NCBI GenBank assembly: GCA_028292315.1
Contig: JAQGMO010000271.1
Span: forward strand, 1 to 39,536
Source of the DNA: Herminiimonas sp.
GTDB taxonomy: Bacteria; Pseudomonadota; Gammaproteobacteria; Burkholderiales; Burkholderiaceae_D
Direction: 5' to 3'
Length of the DNA: 39,536 bases
A program made the translations under genes and the position numbers. Below the pieces are notes generated by a model. The model did no database searches. It was not told the origin of the DNA and saw only the letters and a list, made by a program, of their open reading frames with translations. Shown piece by piece: positions 1 through 8,053 of the stretch. The stretch's first letter is position 1; every line of letters begins with the position of its first letter.

Positions 1-1347
1 CTTCGCCTGCTGACCTCGATCGCCGGTTTCGCATCGCTGCTGCTATCGAGTTTTCCGGGGCTGGCGCAGCTCGGGTTTTCTTCGATCGCCGGGCTGGTCA
101 CGGCGGCGCTGGTGACACGCTTTTTGCTGCCGCATCTGTTGCCGGAAAATTTCCGCATCCGCGACGTGTCCGCGCTGGGTAACCGGCTGGCAGCGCTGGC
201 GCGGCGCGCGCCGGCGCTGCGCTGGCCGCTGCTCGCGATCGCCCTGGCCGCCTGTGTCGTCGTGGCCCAGCACCGCGGCCACCTGTGGAATCCGGAACTG
301 TCTTCGCTGAGCCCGGTATCGCAAGCCGACCAGGCCCTCGATGCCCGGCTGCGGGCCGACATGGGGGCGCCCGACGTGCGTTACATGGTGGTCGTCTCGG
401 GCAGCGATCACGAAGCGGTCCTACAGTCGGCTGAAAAGGTCGCAGCGCAGCTCGAGCCGCTGGTGGCAAAGGGCGTGCTGGCGGGCTATGAGAGTCCCAG
501 CCGGTATTTGCCAAGTCTGGCGACCCAGCGCGCGCGCCAGACCAGCCTGCCGGCGGAAGGCCTCGAGGATCGCCTACGCCAGGCCGCGGCCGGCCTGCCG
601 GTTCGGGCTGAACTTTTCGCGCCGTTCATTGCCGATGTCGCCGCCGCAAAAAGCCGCGCGCCGCTGACCCGCGCCGACCTTGAGAACACCTCATTGGCGC
701 TGGCAGTCGATTCTCTGATGTTTCAGCGCGGCGAACGCTGGAATGCGCTACTGCCGCTGACCGCGCCGGCGGCTGCGGCCAGCACGCAGCCGGCCGGCAG
801 CGCGGCCGGCATCGACGCCAAATCGGTCCGGGCCGCCATCGCCGCGTCCGGCCAGAAAAATGCCCTGTTCGTCGATTTAAAGGCCGAATCCGATCAGCTG
901 TATTCCGGCTATTTGCATGAAGCGATCCTGCTGTCGCTCGGCGGCCTGGCCGGAATTTGCGTGCTGTTGCTGGGTTCATTACGCTCGCCGGTCCGGGTAG
1001 TCCGTGTGCTGCTCCCCCTGGCGGCGGCAACTGTTACCGTCGTCGCCGGACTGGCATTATGCGATCAGCGTCTGACGATCCTGCATCTGGTCGGTTTGCT
1101 GCTGATTGTTGCGGTCGGCTCGAACTATGCCTTGTTTTTCAGTAGCGGCAGCGCCGCGGGCATCGCGCCCCAGACCCTGACCTCGCTGGTGTTCGCCAAC
1201 CTCACCACGGTAGCCGGCTTTGGCGTGCTCGGGTTTTCGCAAGTGCCGGTGCTGCAGGCGATTGGCACGACGGTCGGACCCGGCGCAGTGCTGGCGCTGC
1301 TGTTTTCAGCCGTCTTCGCGGGCCGGCCATCCGGCGCCCGGCGGTGA
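1..1347 (+). CDS. MMPL/RND-family exporter, C-terminal part (5' end outside window)
   Basis: The reading frame is open from base 1, so only the last 448 residues are present and the start lies left of the window. Hydrophobic segments end the first RND half (residues 1-45), then one helix follows near residue 75 (LRWPLLAIALAACVVV). A large soluble periplasmic loop (about residues 95-300) leads to further helices that include GICVLLLGSLRSP and HLVGLLLIVAVGSNYALFF. This half-of-12-TM layout fits MMPL exporters. In aryl-polyene and xanthomonadin clusters such a protein is thought to move the lipid-linked pigment across the inner membrane. It is first in the plus-strand arm, 151 bp before the deacetylase. 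The C-terminus ends soon after the last helix. Family call is firm; substrate is inferred from neighbours. Confidence 0.85.
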   Translation, partial: LRLLTSIAGFASLLLSSFPGLAQLGFSSIAGLVTAALVTRFLLPHLLPENFRIRDVSALGNRLAALARRAPALRWPLLAIALAACVVVAQHRGHLWNPELSSLSPVSQADQALDARLRADMGAPDVRYMVVVSGSDHEAVLQSAEKVAAQLEPLVAKGVLAGYESPSRYLPSLATQRARQTSLPAEGLEDRLRQAAAGLPVRAELFAPFIADVAAAKSRAPLTRADLENTSLALAVDSLMFQRGERWNALLPLTAPAAAASTQPAGSAAGIDAKSVRAAIAASGQKNALFVDLKAESDQLYSGYLHEAILLSLGGLAGICVLLLGSLRSPVRVVRVLLPLAAATVTVVAGLALCDQRLTILHLVGLLLIVAVGSNYALFFSSGSAAGIAPQTLTSLVFANLTTVAGFGVLGFSQVPVLQAIGTTVGPGAVLALLFSAVFAGRPSGARR

Positions 1348-1442
1348 TCATGCGCACCGCCCGCATCCCGTGCCGGACCCGGCGACGCAGTCATCCGGCA
1401 TCATGCCCGACCGGCATGACTGGCCGGCATGGTCGTAGTTGT

Positions 1443-1475
1443 GGGAAAATTTCCCGAAAGCGGTTCAGTTTCGGG
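1443..1475. repeat. Two overlapping inverted repeats upstream of the deacetylase gene
   Basis: GGGAAA (1443-1448) pairs with TTTCCC (1450-1455) around a single base. CCCGAAA (1453-1459) pairs with TTTCGGG (1469-1475) around a 9-nt loop. The two share CCC and so exclude each other as RNA hairpins. They sit in the 151-bp gap between the exporter and deacetylase genes, about 25 bp before the chosen start. An operator or attenuator role is possible but unproven, and there is no U-tract for a terminator. Confidence 0.45.
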
Positions 1476-1498
1476 CCGACTACGATGAGGCCAAAAAC

Positions 1499-2326
1499 AT
1501 GACGGAGGCTCCGGCACGGCGCTGGCGCATGCCACTGCTGGTTCGCATTACCTTGCTGCTGCATGCCGCGCTGCTTGCGGCCGTTATTGTTCGCCCCGGG
1601 TCGTGGCCCTGGTTGCTGGCGCTGCTGTTTGCCAACCACGCGGTCCTTGCCGCCGTCGGCCTATGGCCACGCAGCACCTGGCTTGGCCAAAACTACACGC
1701 GCCTGCCGCCCGCCGCCGCCGCCCGCCGCGAAATTGCACTGACCATCGACGACGGTCCGGACCCGGAAGTCACGCCACAGGTGCTGGACCTGCTGGACCG
1801 CTACAATGTCAAGGCGACGTTCTTTTGTATCGGCGCCAATGCCGCGCGCCATCCGGAACTGTGCCGCAACATGATCGCGCGCGGTCATGCGATTGAAAAT
1901 CATAGCCAGCATCATCGCCACAATTTTTCATTGCTCGGCTGGGCCGGCATTGCCCGCGAGGTGCAGGCCGGACAGGATACGCTGTATGCGATCGCCGGGC
2001 GCCGTCCGGCGTTTTTCCGGGCGCCGGCCGGTTTGCGCAATCCATTTCTCGATCCGGTGCTGGCCAGGCTCGAACTGCGGCTGGTCGCCTGGACCCGGCG
2101 CGGGTTCGACACGCGAACCACCGACCCGGGCCTGGTCAAACGCAGGCTGATGCGCGACCTGAAGCCTGGGGCGATCCTGCTCATGCATGACAGTAATTGC
2201 GCGCGCACCGCTGCCGGCGTGCCGGTTATTCTCGCCGCATTGCCGGACCTGCTGGACGCGGCGGCAGCCGCCGGACTGCATTTCGTTACGCTCTCTGCCG
2301 CCTTCCATCCCACACACCATGACTAA
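1499..2326 (+). CDS. Membrane-anchored polysaccharide deacetylase (NodB homology domain)
   Basis: The 275-residue protein has two N-terminal hydrophobic stretches (about residues 10-50) and then a NodB/CE4 fold. Motifs are visible in order: TIDDGPDP (metal and catalytic Asp pair), NHSQHH (two metal-binding His in the H-S-x-x-H pattern), FFRAPAG (RxPxG) and LLMHDS (C-terminal His). All catalytic residues are therefore kept. Members of the family remove N- or O-acetyl groups from sugars or related amides. The ATG at 1499 was chosen because GAGG lies about 10 nt upstream; an in-frame TTG at 1439 is less likely. The stop overlaps the methyltransferase start by 8 nt, indicating co-translation in the pigment operon. 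The substrate is unknown; modification of the head group or of a sugar added to the pigment is conceivable. Confidence 0.88.
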   Translation: MTEAPARRWRMPLLVRITLLLHAALLAAVIVRPGSWPWLLALLFANHAVLAAVGLWPRSTWLGQNYTRLPPAAAARREIALTIDDGPDPEVTPQVLDLLDRYNVKATFFCIGANAARHPELCRNMIARGHAIENHSQHHRHNFSLLGWAGIAREVQAGQDTLYAIAGRRPAFFRAPAGLRNPFLDPVLARLELRLVAWTRRGFDTRTTDPGLVKRRLMRDLKPGAILLMHDSNCARTAAGVPVILAALPDLLDAAAAAGLHFVTLSAAFHPTHHD

Positions 2327-3053
2327 AAATTTCGTTAAAGACCTGATTGATGCCGCCACCGCCCCCTATCGTTCCGCCGGCCGCTTCGCCTGGCATTTCG
2401 CGCGCGGCAAACTGGGCGGCGACCCGGTGTTCGTCGGTTTGCTGGAACACGGACTCATTCCGGATCGGGCGCGAGTTCTCGACATCGGTTGCGGCCAGGG
2501 CTTGCTGGCGTCCTGGCTGCTGACGGCAAAAAAAATGTACAACGCCGGCAATTGGCCCGCGCACTGGCCCGCGGCCCCGGCGCCGGAATCGATTCATGGC
2601 ATCGAACTGATGCCGCGCGATGTTGAGCGCGCGCAGCGGGCGCTCGGCGACGCCGCCATGTTCACGGTCGGCGATATGTGCAAGGTGGCCTTCGGCAAGG
2701 CCGATACGGTGGTAATCCTGGATGTGCTGCACTATGTCGGCATCGAAGCCCAGAATGATGTGCTGCGCCGGGTGCGCGATGCGCTGGCGCCCGCCGGCAC
2801 CCTGGTTCTACGGGTGGGCGACGCCAGCGGCGGCTTGCCGTTCAGGTTCAGCGTCTGGGTGGACCATGTCGTCACTTTCGTGCGCGGACATCGCAACAGC
2901 CGCCTGCACTGCCGCCCCTTGTCGGATTGGCATGCCACACTGTGCGCGCTCGGCTTCGAAGTCAGCATCCTGCCCATGAACAAAGGCACGCCGTTCGCCA
3001 ATATCCTCCTGATCGCCAGACTTGGCGAGAACACAACCATGCAGGTGGATTAG
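2319..3053 (+). CDS. Class I SAM-dependent methyltransferase
   Basis: This 244-residue protein carries SAM motif I, VLDIGCGQG (about residues 48-56), an acidic post-I strand ending in GIELM, and the VVILDVLHYV segment typical of motif IV in small-molecule methyltransferases. Its ATG overlaps the end of the deacetylase gene by 8 nt (CATGACTAA), so the two are translationally coupled. Methyltransferases are regular members of aryl-polyene and xanthomonadin clusters, where the aryl ring is often O-methylated; that role here is inferred from the neighbours. No membrane segment is visible, so it is probably cytoplasmic. Confidence 0.85.
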   Translation: MTKNFVKDLIDAATAPYRSAGRFAWHFARGKLGGDPVFVGLLEHGLIPDRARVLDIGCGQGLLASWLLTAKKMYNAGNWPAHWPAAPAPESIHGIELMPRDVERAQRALGDAAMFTVGDMCKVAFGKADTVVILDVLHYVGIEAQNDVLRRVRDALAPAGTLVLRVGDASGGLPFRFSVWVDHVVTFVRGHRNSRLHCRPLSDWHATLCALGFEVSILPMNKGTPFANILLIARLGENTTMQVD

Positions 3054-3100
3054 TTTGCTAGAATCGGCAACCTAGCCCAGCCTGGAATGCCAGTCCCGAA

Positions 3101-4294
3101 TTGAAAACGCTCCTTTTCTCACGATTCACCGCGACCAGCGCGATCGGCCGCGGCCTGGCCCCGACGCTGGCCGCGCTACGCGAACGCAAAAGTGGTTTGA
3201 CACCTTGCGATTTCGATACGGTAGACCTTGAAACCTATATCGGCGAGGTGGCGGGTGTCGACCAAGTCGCCATCCGGCCTGACTTGCAGGCCTTCGACTG
3301 CCGCAACAACCGCTTGCTGCAGCTGGCCCTGGAACAGGACGGATTTGCGGCGGCGGTGGATGCCGCAGCCGCACGGTACGGCCGCGACCGGATCGGCGTT
3401 TTTCTCGGCACCAGCACATCGGGCATTTTGCAAACCGAACTGGCTTACCGGCGCCGCGACAGCGCCACCGGGAGCCTGCCGGCCGATTACATTTACGGCA
3501 CGACGCATAATACGTTTTCCGCCGCCGATTTCGCGCGCCGCTATTTCAGCCTGAGCGGGCCGGCCGTGGCCGTCTCATCGGCCTGTTCATCGAGCGCAAA
3601 GGTATTCGCTTCAGCACGCCGCATGATCGAAGCCGGCCTGATCGATGCCGCGCTGGTAGGCGGCGTCGATTCGCTATGTCTGACCACCCTTTACGGCTTC
3701 AATTCGCTTGGCCTGACCTCGACTGCGCCTTGCCGCCCCTATGCCGCCGATCGCAGCGGCATTTCGATCGGGGAAGCCGCCGCTTTCGCCCTGCTGGAAC
3801 GCACACCGGACAGCCTCGACGCCGATGCGGTGCTGCTATTGGGCGTCGGCGAATCAAGCGACGCGTATCACATGTCGTCGCCGCATCCGGACGGGCTCGG
3901 CGCTAAGATCGCCATGCTGAATGCGTTGGCGATGGCCGATTTGCAGGCACACGAGATCGATTACATCAATCTGCACGGAACGGCGACGCCCAGCAATGAC
4001 AGTTCCGAAGGCAAGGCAGTAACGGCGCTGTTCGGTTCATCGACCCCGTGCAGTTCCACCAAGGGCGCCACCGGCCATACGCTCGGCGCGGCGGGCGGCC
4101 TGGAAGCAGTGATTTGCGCATTGGCCTTGCGGCACGGCCTGATGCCGGCCGGCTTGAACACCACGCAATGCGACCCGGAGATCATGCTTGACTACCTGCT
4201 CGGCAATCGCGAGCAGCGGGTCGACCGGGTGCTCAGCAATTCATTCGGCTTTGGCGGTACCAATTGCAGCCTGATCCTGGGCCGCGCCAACTAG
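3101..4294 (+). CDS. Beta-ketoacyl-ACP synthase (ApeO-like ketosynthase)
   Basis: The 397-residue protein is a complete thiolase-fold condensing enzyme. The nucleophile is Cys162 in SSACSSS, with His292 in LHGTATPSND and His326 in KGATGHTLGAAG completing the Cys-His-His triad. The C-terminal glycine-rich motif FGFGGTN is also present. It should condense malonyl-ACP with a growing acyl or aryl chain. The next gene encodes a catalytically incomplete KS-like partner, so the working enzyme is probably a KS-CLF heterodimer, as in aryl-polyene systems (ApeO/ApeC). The only in-frame start that keeps the whole domain is TTG at 3101; a stop (TAG, 3059) lies upstream with no ATG or GTG between. The ribosome site is poor, which may limit expression. 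Confidence 0.92.
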   Translation: MKTLLFSRFTATSAIGRGLAPTLAALRERKSGLTPCDFDTVDLETYIGEVAGVDQVAIRPDLQAFDCRNNRLLQLALEQDGFAAAVDAAAARYGRDRIGVFLGTSTSGILQTELAYRRRDSATGSLPADYIYGTTHNTFSAADFARRYFSLSGPAVAVSSACSSSAKVFASARRMIEAGLIDAALVGGVDSLCLTTLYGFNSLGLTSTAPCRPYAADRSGISIGEAAAFALLERTPDSLDADAVLLLGVGESSDAYHMSSPHPDGLGAKIAMLNALAMADLQAHEIDYINLHGTATPSNDSSEGKAVTALFGSSTPCSSTKGATGHTLGAAGGLEAVICALALRHGLMPAGLNTTQCDPEIMLDYLLGNREQRVDRVLSNSFGFGGTNCSLILGRAN

Positions 4295-4303
4295 GGTACC
4301 TGC

Positions 4304-5104
4304 ATGAAACCACTCACCGCATATATCGAAGGCATCGGCCTGCTCGGACCCGGCCTGGCCGACTGGCCCGCCGCCAGCGCCGTGCTGTCCGGACAAGCCG
4401 CCTACCAATACCAGACGACTGTGTTGCCGGCGCCGGCATCGCTGCCGCCGGCCGAACGGCGCCGCTGCGGCCCGATCGTCAAGCTGACGCTTGCGGTTGG
4501 TCACGCGGCCGCGGACGCGGCGGGCGCCGACGTTGCCGGGTTGCCGACCGTTTTTTCCGCGTCCGGCGGCGACGGCGTCAATTGCCATGAGATCTGCGCA
4601 ATGCTGGCGTCGAGCGATCGGCAGATTTCGCCGACCCGTTTCCATAACTCGGTGCATAACGCGGCTTCCGGCTATTGGAGCATCGCCGCCGGCGCCACCG
4701 CCTCTTCATCGGTGTTGTGCGCATTCGACGCCAGTTTCGGCGCCGGCTTGCTGGAAGCGCTGGCGCAAGTGGTGGTCGACCGTTCCGATACGATGCTGAT
4801 TGCGTGCGATACCACCTATCCCGAACCGCTGCGCGCGGCGCGCCCGATTCCGGTTGAATTCGGCGTCGGCATGGTGCTCGCGCCGCACCCCGGCGCGCGC
4901 GCGCTGGCACGGATCAGCGTCACGCTGAGTTCGGCGCCGGCCGACCGGCTGGCCGATCCGGCGCTCGAACAAATCAGGGCGGCGATTCCCGCCGCCCGCA
5001 GCCTGCCCTTGCTGCAGGCAATCGCGAAACGCGAAACAACGACCGTGATACTCGACTATCTCGACGACACCCGGCTGGCAGTGGAAGTGACGCCGTGCTC
5101 CTGA
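4304..5104 (+). CDS. Ketosynthase-like chain-length factor (ApeC-like)
   Basis: The 266-residue protein begins like a ketosynthase (MKPLTAYIEGIGLLGPG) and resembles the short Ketoacyl-synt_2 family. It lacks the ACSSS nucleophile motif, the HGTAT motif and the GATGH motif seen in the preceding gene, so it cannot catalyse condensation alone. FHNSVHNAASGYWSIA and the ASSS segment are the conserved core. In aryl-polyene pathways the corresponding subunit pairs with the KS and sets chain length. It starts 9 nt after the KS gene, and its stop overlaps the dehydratase start by 10 nt. Function is inferred from family and position. Confidence 0.85.
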   Translation: MKPLTAYIEGIGLLGPGLADWPAASAVLSGQAAYQYQTTVLPAPASLPPAERRRCGPIVKLTLAVGHAAADAAGADVAGLPTVFSASGGDGVNCHEICAMLASSDRQISPTRFHNSVHNAASGYWSIAAGATASSSVLCAFDASFGAGLLEALAQVVVDRSDTMLIACDTTYPEPLRAARPIPVEFGVGMVLAPHPGARALARISVTLSSAPADRLADPALEQIRAAIPAARSLPLLQAIAKRETTTVILDYLDDTRLAVEVTPCS

Positions 5105-5565
5105 ACCGCGACTGGATCGCCGCCCATATTCCGCACCAGGGCACAATGTGCCTGCTGGACCGGGTCGAAGAATGGGATGCGCAGCGCGTGCGCTGCCGCG
5201 CGATCAGTCACCGGGCGCCCGCCAATCCCTTGCGCGCGAACGGCAGGCTTGCCGCGGCATGCGGCATTGAATACGCGGCGCAGGCGATGGCGGTGCATGG
5301 CGCGCTGCTGGCGCAGCACGACGCGGCGCCACGCGCGGGTTTCCTGGCGAGCGTGCGCGGCGCCGCGCTGCATGTGGCGCGGCTCGATGACATTACGGCC
5401 GATCTGATGGTGGAAGCCGCGCGCTTCAGCGGCGACGGCAACAATGTGCTGTACGATTTTTCAATACACGCCGACGGCGTGGTCCTGCTGGAAGGACGCG
5501 CTGCCGTCATCCTGGATGCCCAGGGCGGCGTCGGCCTGACTATTACTCCTGGAGACCAGCCATGA
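5095..5565 (+). CDS. Hotdog-fold 3-hydroxyacyl-ACP dehydratase (ApeP-like)
   Basis: The 156-residue protein has the N-terminal signature HIPHQGTMCLLD, with an active-site type His, and a following helix GIEYAAQAMAVHG that supplies the usual acidic residue of single-domain hotdog dehydratases. Members of this group, distinct from FabZ but related, remove water from beta-hydroxyacyl-ACP to give the double bond in every elongation cycle, as needed for a conjugated polyene. It starts at GTG 5095 inside the end of the chain-length factor gene, and its stop overlaps the ketoreductase ATG by 4 nt, which indicates coupled translation. Confidence 0.87.
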   Translation: MLLNRDWIAAHIPHQGTMCLLDRVEEWDAQRVRCRAISHRAPANPLRANGRLAAACGIEYAAQAMAVHGALLAQHDAAPRAGFLASVRGAALHVARLDDITADLMVEAARFSGDGNNVLYDFSIHADGVVLLEGRAAVILDAQGGVGLTITPGDQP

Positions 5566-6281
5566 AACGTGCCCTTGTCACCGGCGGCAGCGGCGCAATC
5601 GGTTCCGCGGTCTGCCGTGCCTTGGCGGCCGACGGCCACCATGTCTATGTTCACGCAAACAGGCGGCGCGACGAAGCGCAAGCGGTGGTGGATGCGATTC
5701 GCGCGCTCGGCGGCAGCGCTGAAGTGGTGGTGTTCGATGTCACCGATGCCGCCGCCGTCGCCGCCACGCTGCAACCGCTGGTCGAAGACGATCCGATTCA
5801 GATCCTGGTCAACAACGCCGGCATCCATGAAGACGTGGTATTTCCGGGCATGCAAGCCGAGCAGTGGCTTCGTGTAATGGATGTCTCGCTGAATGGCTTT
5901 TTTCATGTCACGCATGCGCTCGCCATGCCGATGATCAGGAGCCGCTGGGGGCGCGTGATCAATATGTCGTCGGTGGCGTCCCTGACCGGCAATCGCGGCC
6001 AGGTGAATTATTCGGCCGCCAAGGGCGGGCTGAACTCGGCCACCAAGTCGCTTGCCCTGGAACTTGCCAGCCGCGGCGTTACGGTCAATGCGGTTGCGCC
6101 GGGCATTATCGAAAGCGAGATGAGTCAGGGTGCATTCGACGCCAAGATGATTCAGCAAATGGTGCCGATGAAACGGGCAGGCAAGCCGGAGGAAGTTGCT
6201 GATCTGGTCAGCTTTCTGGCATCGCCGCGCGCGGCATATATTACCGGCCAAATCATTTCGATCAATGGCGGGTTGATTTAG
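5562..6281 (+). CDS. 3-oxoacyl-ACP reductase, FabG-type SDR (ApeQ-like)
   Basis: This 239-residue classical short-chain dehydrogenase has the NADP-binding motif TGGSGAIG (residues 7-14), NNAG (84-87) and a catalytic tetrad of Asn111, Ser137, Tyr150 and Lys154. The C-terminal part (FLASPRAAYITGQIISINGG) is typical of FabG. It should reduce the beta-keto group left by the KS. The ATG overlaps the dehydratase stop (ATGA). It ends the plus-strand arm; the next gene, 128 bp on, converges from the other strand. It is distinct from a primary fabG, which would normally sit with fabD and acpP. Confidence 0.9.
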   Translation: MKRALVTGGSGAIGSAVCRALAADGHHVYVHANRRRDEAQAVVDAIRALGGSAEVVVFDVTDAAAVAATLQPLVEDDPIQILVNNAGIHEDVVFPGMQAEQWLRVMDVSLNGFFHVTHALAMPMIRSRWGRVINMSSVASLTGNRGQVNYSAAKGGLNSATKSLALELASRGVTVNAVAPGIIESEMSQGAFDAKMIQQMVPMKRAGKPEEVADLVSFLASPRAAYITGQIISINGGLI

Positions 6282-6409
6282 CCCCACAAACAACGAACAA
6301 CGCCGCCATGCGCCCCAGAGCGACCCGCGACACCGTACACTGATGCGCAATCCGCTCCAGGGTCGCATGGGCGGAATACCCGGAGCCAGAGTGGCCCAAC
6401 TCGTAAAGT

Positions 6410-7177
6410 TCAGCGTGCGAGCCTGATCAGCCTTTGCATCAGCAACCAGGGCAGCCGCGCAGCAAATCCCATGAACAGCCTGGCATGCATCCAGGTCAGC
6501 AAGGCGTTGTCGCGCAAATAGCGGAAATGCGAAACGCCCCCTTCTTCCACGCTGAAATAACGCACTGGCGCCGCCAGGTTCACCGGACGCACGCCGCGCC
6601 AGCATAGGCGGACCGCCGCTTCCGGATCGAAATCGAAGCGCCGCATCCAGCGCTGCCCGCGCATGACGGCGCGCAGCGGTTCGATCGGGTACACCCGGAA
6701 GCCGAATAGCGAGTCCCCGATGCCGGCCCATAGCGTCTCCAGGTTCGCCCACCAGTTCGAGACTTGCCGGCCCTTGACCCGCAAACCCGGCGCGCTGGCA
6801 TCAAACACCGGCTTGCCAAGCACCATGCAATCGGGCTGTCGCGCCGACTCCGCCATGAATGCGGGGATCAGGGCGGCCGGATGCTGCCCGTCCGAATCCA
6901 TGGTCAGCGCATGCGTAAATCCGCGGCGCGCGGCCTCGTCGAGTCCATGCAGAACCGCCGACCCTTTGCCCATGTTATGCGGCAGGATAATGACATGGAG
7001 ATCGGGATGGTGTTCGGACATCCGCTGCAGGCCTTCCCTGGTGCCGTCGGTGCTGCCGTCAACGACAACCCATACCGGATGCCAGTACTGGAGCGCCGCG
7101 CGCACCGTGTCATACACTTTCGGCCCGGGGTTAAAACTTGGGATCAGCACCAGGTGCGTGGTAGACGGGGAAATCAT
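6410..7177 (-). CDS. Family 2 glycosyltransferase
   Basis: The 255-residue protein has a GT-A fold: VLIPSFNPG at the N-terminus, VVVDGSTDGT for the nucleotide site and MDSDGQH as the DxD metal motif. No clear membrane domain is present beyond an amphipathic C-terminal helix (FMGFAARLPWLLMQRLI), so it probably works at the inner face of the membrane with a polyprenyl- or lipid-linked acceptor. The start at 7177 matches the normal beginning of the family; a GTG at 7222 would overlap the acyltransferase gene by 20 nt. It follows that gene by 25 bp and closes the minus-strand arm of the pigment cluster. Such GT2 proteins recur in aryl-polyene clusters, but the sugar is unknown. Confidence 0.86.
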   Translation of the reverse strand: MISPSTTHLVLIPSFNPGPKVYDTVRAALQYWHPVWVVVDGSTDGTREGLQRMSEHHPDLHVIILPHNMGKGSAVLHGLDEAARRGFTHALTMDSDGQHPAALIPAFMAESARQPDCMVLGKPVFDASAPGLRVKGRQVSNWWANLETLWAGIGDSLFGFRVYPIEPLRAVMRGQRWMRRFDFDPEAAVRLCWRGVRPVNLAAPVRYFSVEEGGVSHFRYLRDNALLTWMHARLFMGFAARLPWLLMQRLIRLAR

Positions 7178-7202
7178 CAAGAGGAATCTGTAAAAAAATT
7201 CT

Positions 7203-8000
7203 TTAGTCGGCCAGCGCGGCACTGCCCGCCACCGCGGACGCCGCCGGCGCGGCCACCTGCGTGGAAAGCTCGCTGACGAAATATTGTTCGAGCTCGGCCA
7301 TCAAGGCGGCGCTATTGGCGGGCGGGTCGAAACGCCGTCCCAGCCGGACCCGGTACGTCAACGGCAGCGGGGGCTTTTTCAGCAAGGACCATCCCTTGCC
7401 GAGGAAAGGCGAATCGGTTTCGACCAATACGGTTTGTACCGGAGCATTGGCGCGGCATGCGATCACACCGATGCTGCCTGTCAGCGGATTGATCGGCTGG
7501 CGTACGGTGCGCGTGCCTTCCGGGAACAGCAGAATATGGCTGCCGCCTTTCAATTCGCCGATCGCCATCGTGATCATCTGACGCAGCGAATCATTGCGGA
7601 TATAGCGCGCCAGGCGCGCACCGCCGCCGAGAAAGATGTTGCCGACAATTTCACTCTTCATGATGCATGCGACGTCGGGCAGGCGCGAAACCATCATTAC
7701 CGCATCCCATAACGCTGGATGGTTGGACGCAATGATCAGCGCTTTTTCCGAACGCAGCACATCAAGCGCGCCAAGGTCGAACCTGAACAGGCCCGTAAGC
7801 CCGAGCCCTGTGAAGAACACCTCGAAAATCTTTCCGATTACGACACGGCCGAACCAGCGGCCCGCCGCGCGCGGCAACACCGGCTGCAGGATGATGGCGG
7901 TCAGCGACCACGTCAGGCATATCACGGCGAGCAGCAGGATGGCAAGATAGAAAACTGCGTACTCGTAGGCCGTCAGCAGAATACGCATACAGGATTTCAT
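7203..8000 (-). CDS. PlsC-like lysophospholipid/lipid acyltransferase
   Basis: The 265-residue protein has an N-terminal hydrophobic helix pair (YAVFYLAILLLAVICLTW) and the LPLAT motifs: NHPALWD (catalytic His and Asp in the HxxxxD pattern) and FPEGTRTVR (glycerophosphate-type acceptor site). The family transfers acyl groups from ACP or CoA to lipid acceptors at the inner membrane. In the pigment context it may attach the polyene acyl chain to its lipid or sugar anchor. The start at ATG 8000 keeps the first helix; ATG 7988 is an alternative four residues in. It lies 53 bp after the halogenase-like gene and 25 bp before the glycosyltransferase, in one transcription unit. Confidence 0.87.
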   Translation of the reverse strand: MKSCMRILLTAYEYAVFYLAILLLAVICLTWSLTAIILQPVLPRAAGRWFGRVVIGKIFEVFFTGLGLTGLFRFDLGALDVLRSEKALIIASNHPALWDAVMMVSRLPDVACIMKSEIVGNIFLGGGARLARYIRNDSLRQMITMAIGELKGGSHILLFPEGTRTVRQPINPLTGSIGVIACRANAPVQTVLVETDSPFLGKGWSLLKKPPLPLTYRVRLGRRFDPPANSAALMAELEQYFVSELSTQVAAPAASAVAGSAALAD

Positions 8001-8053
8001 GGTTAATGCGAGACGTCTGTAAAGGCTAATGACCGATGCGTGTGCCGGACCGG

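Noticed and set aside
5208-6752. Long minus-strand open frame (514 codons) across the dehydratase and ketoreductase genes
   Set aside because: It is antisense to two clear enzymes, runs across the convergent gap into the glycosyltransferase gene, has low-complexity Arg/Ala/His composition, and shows no domain. It is a high-GC shadow.
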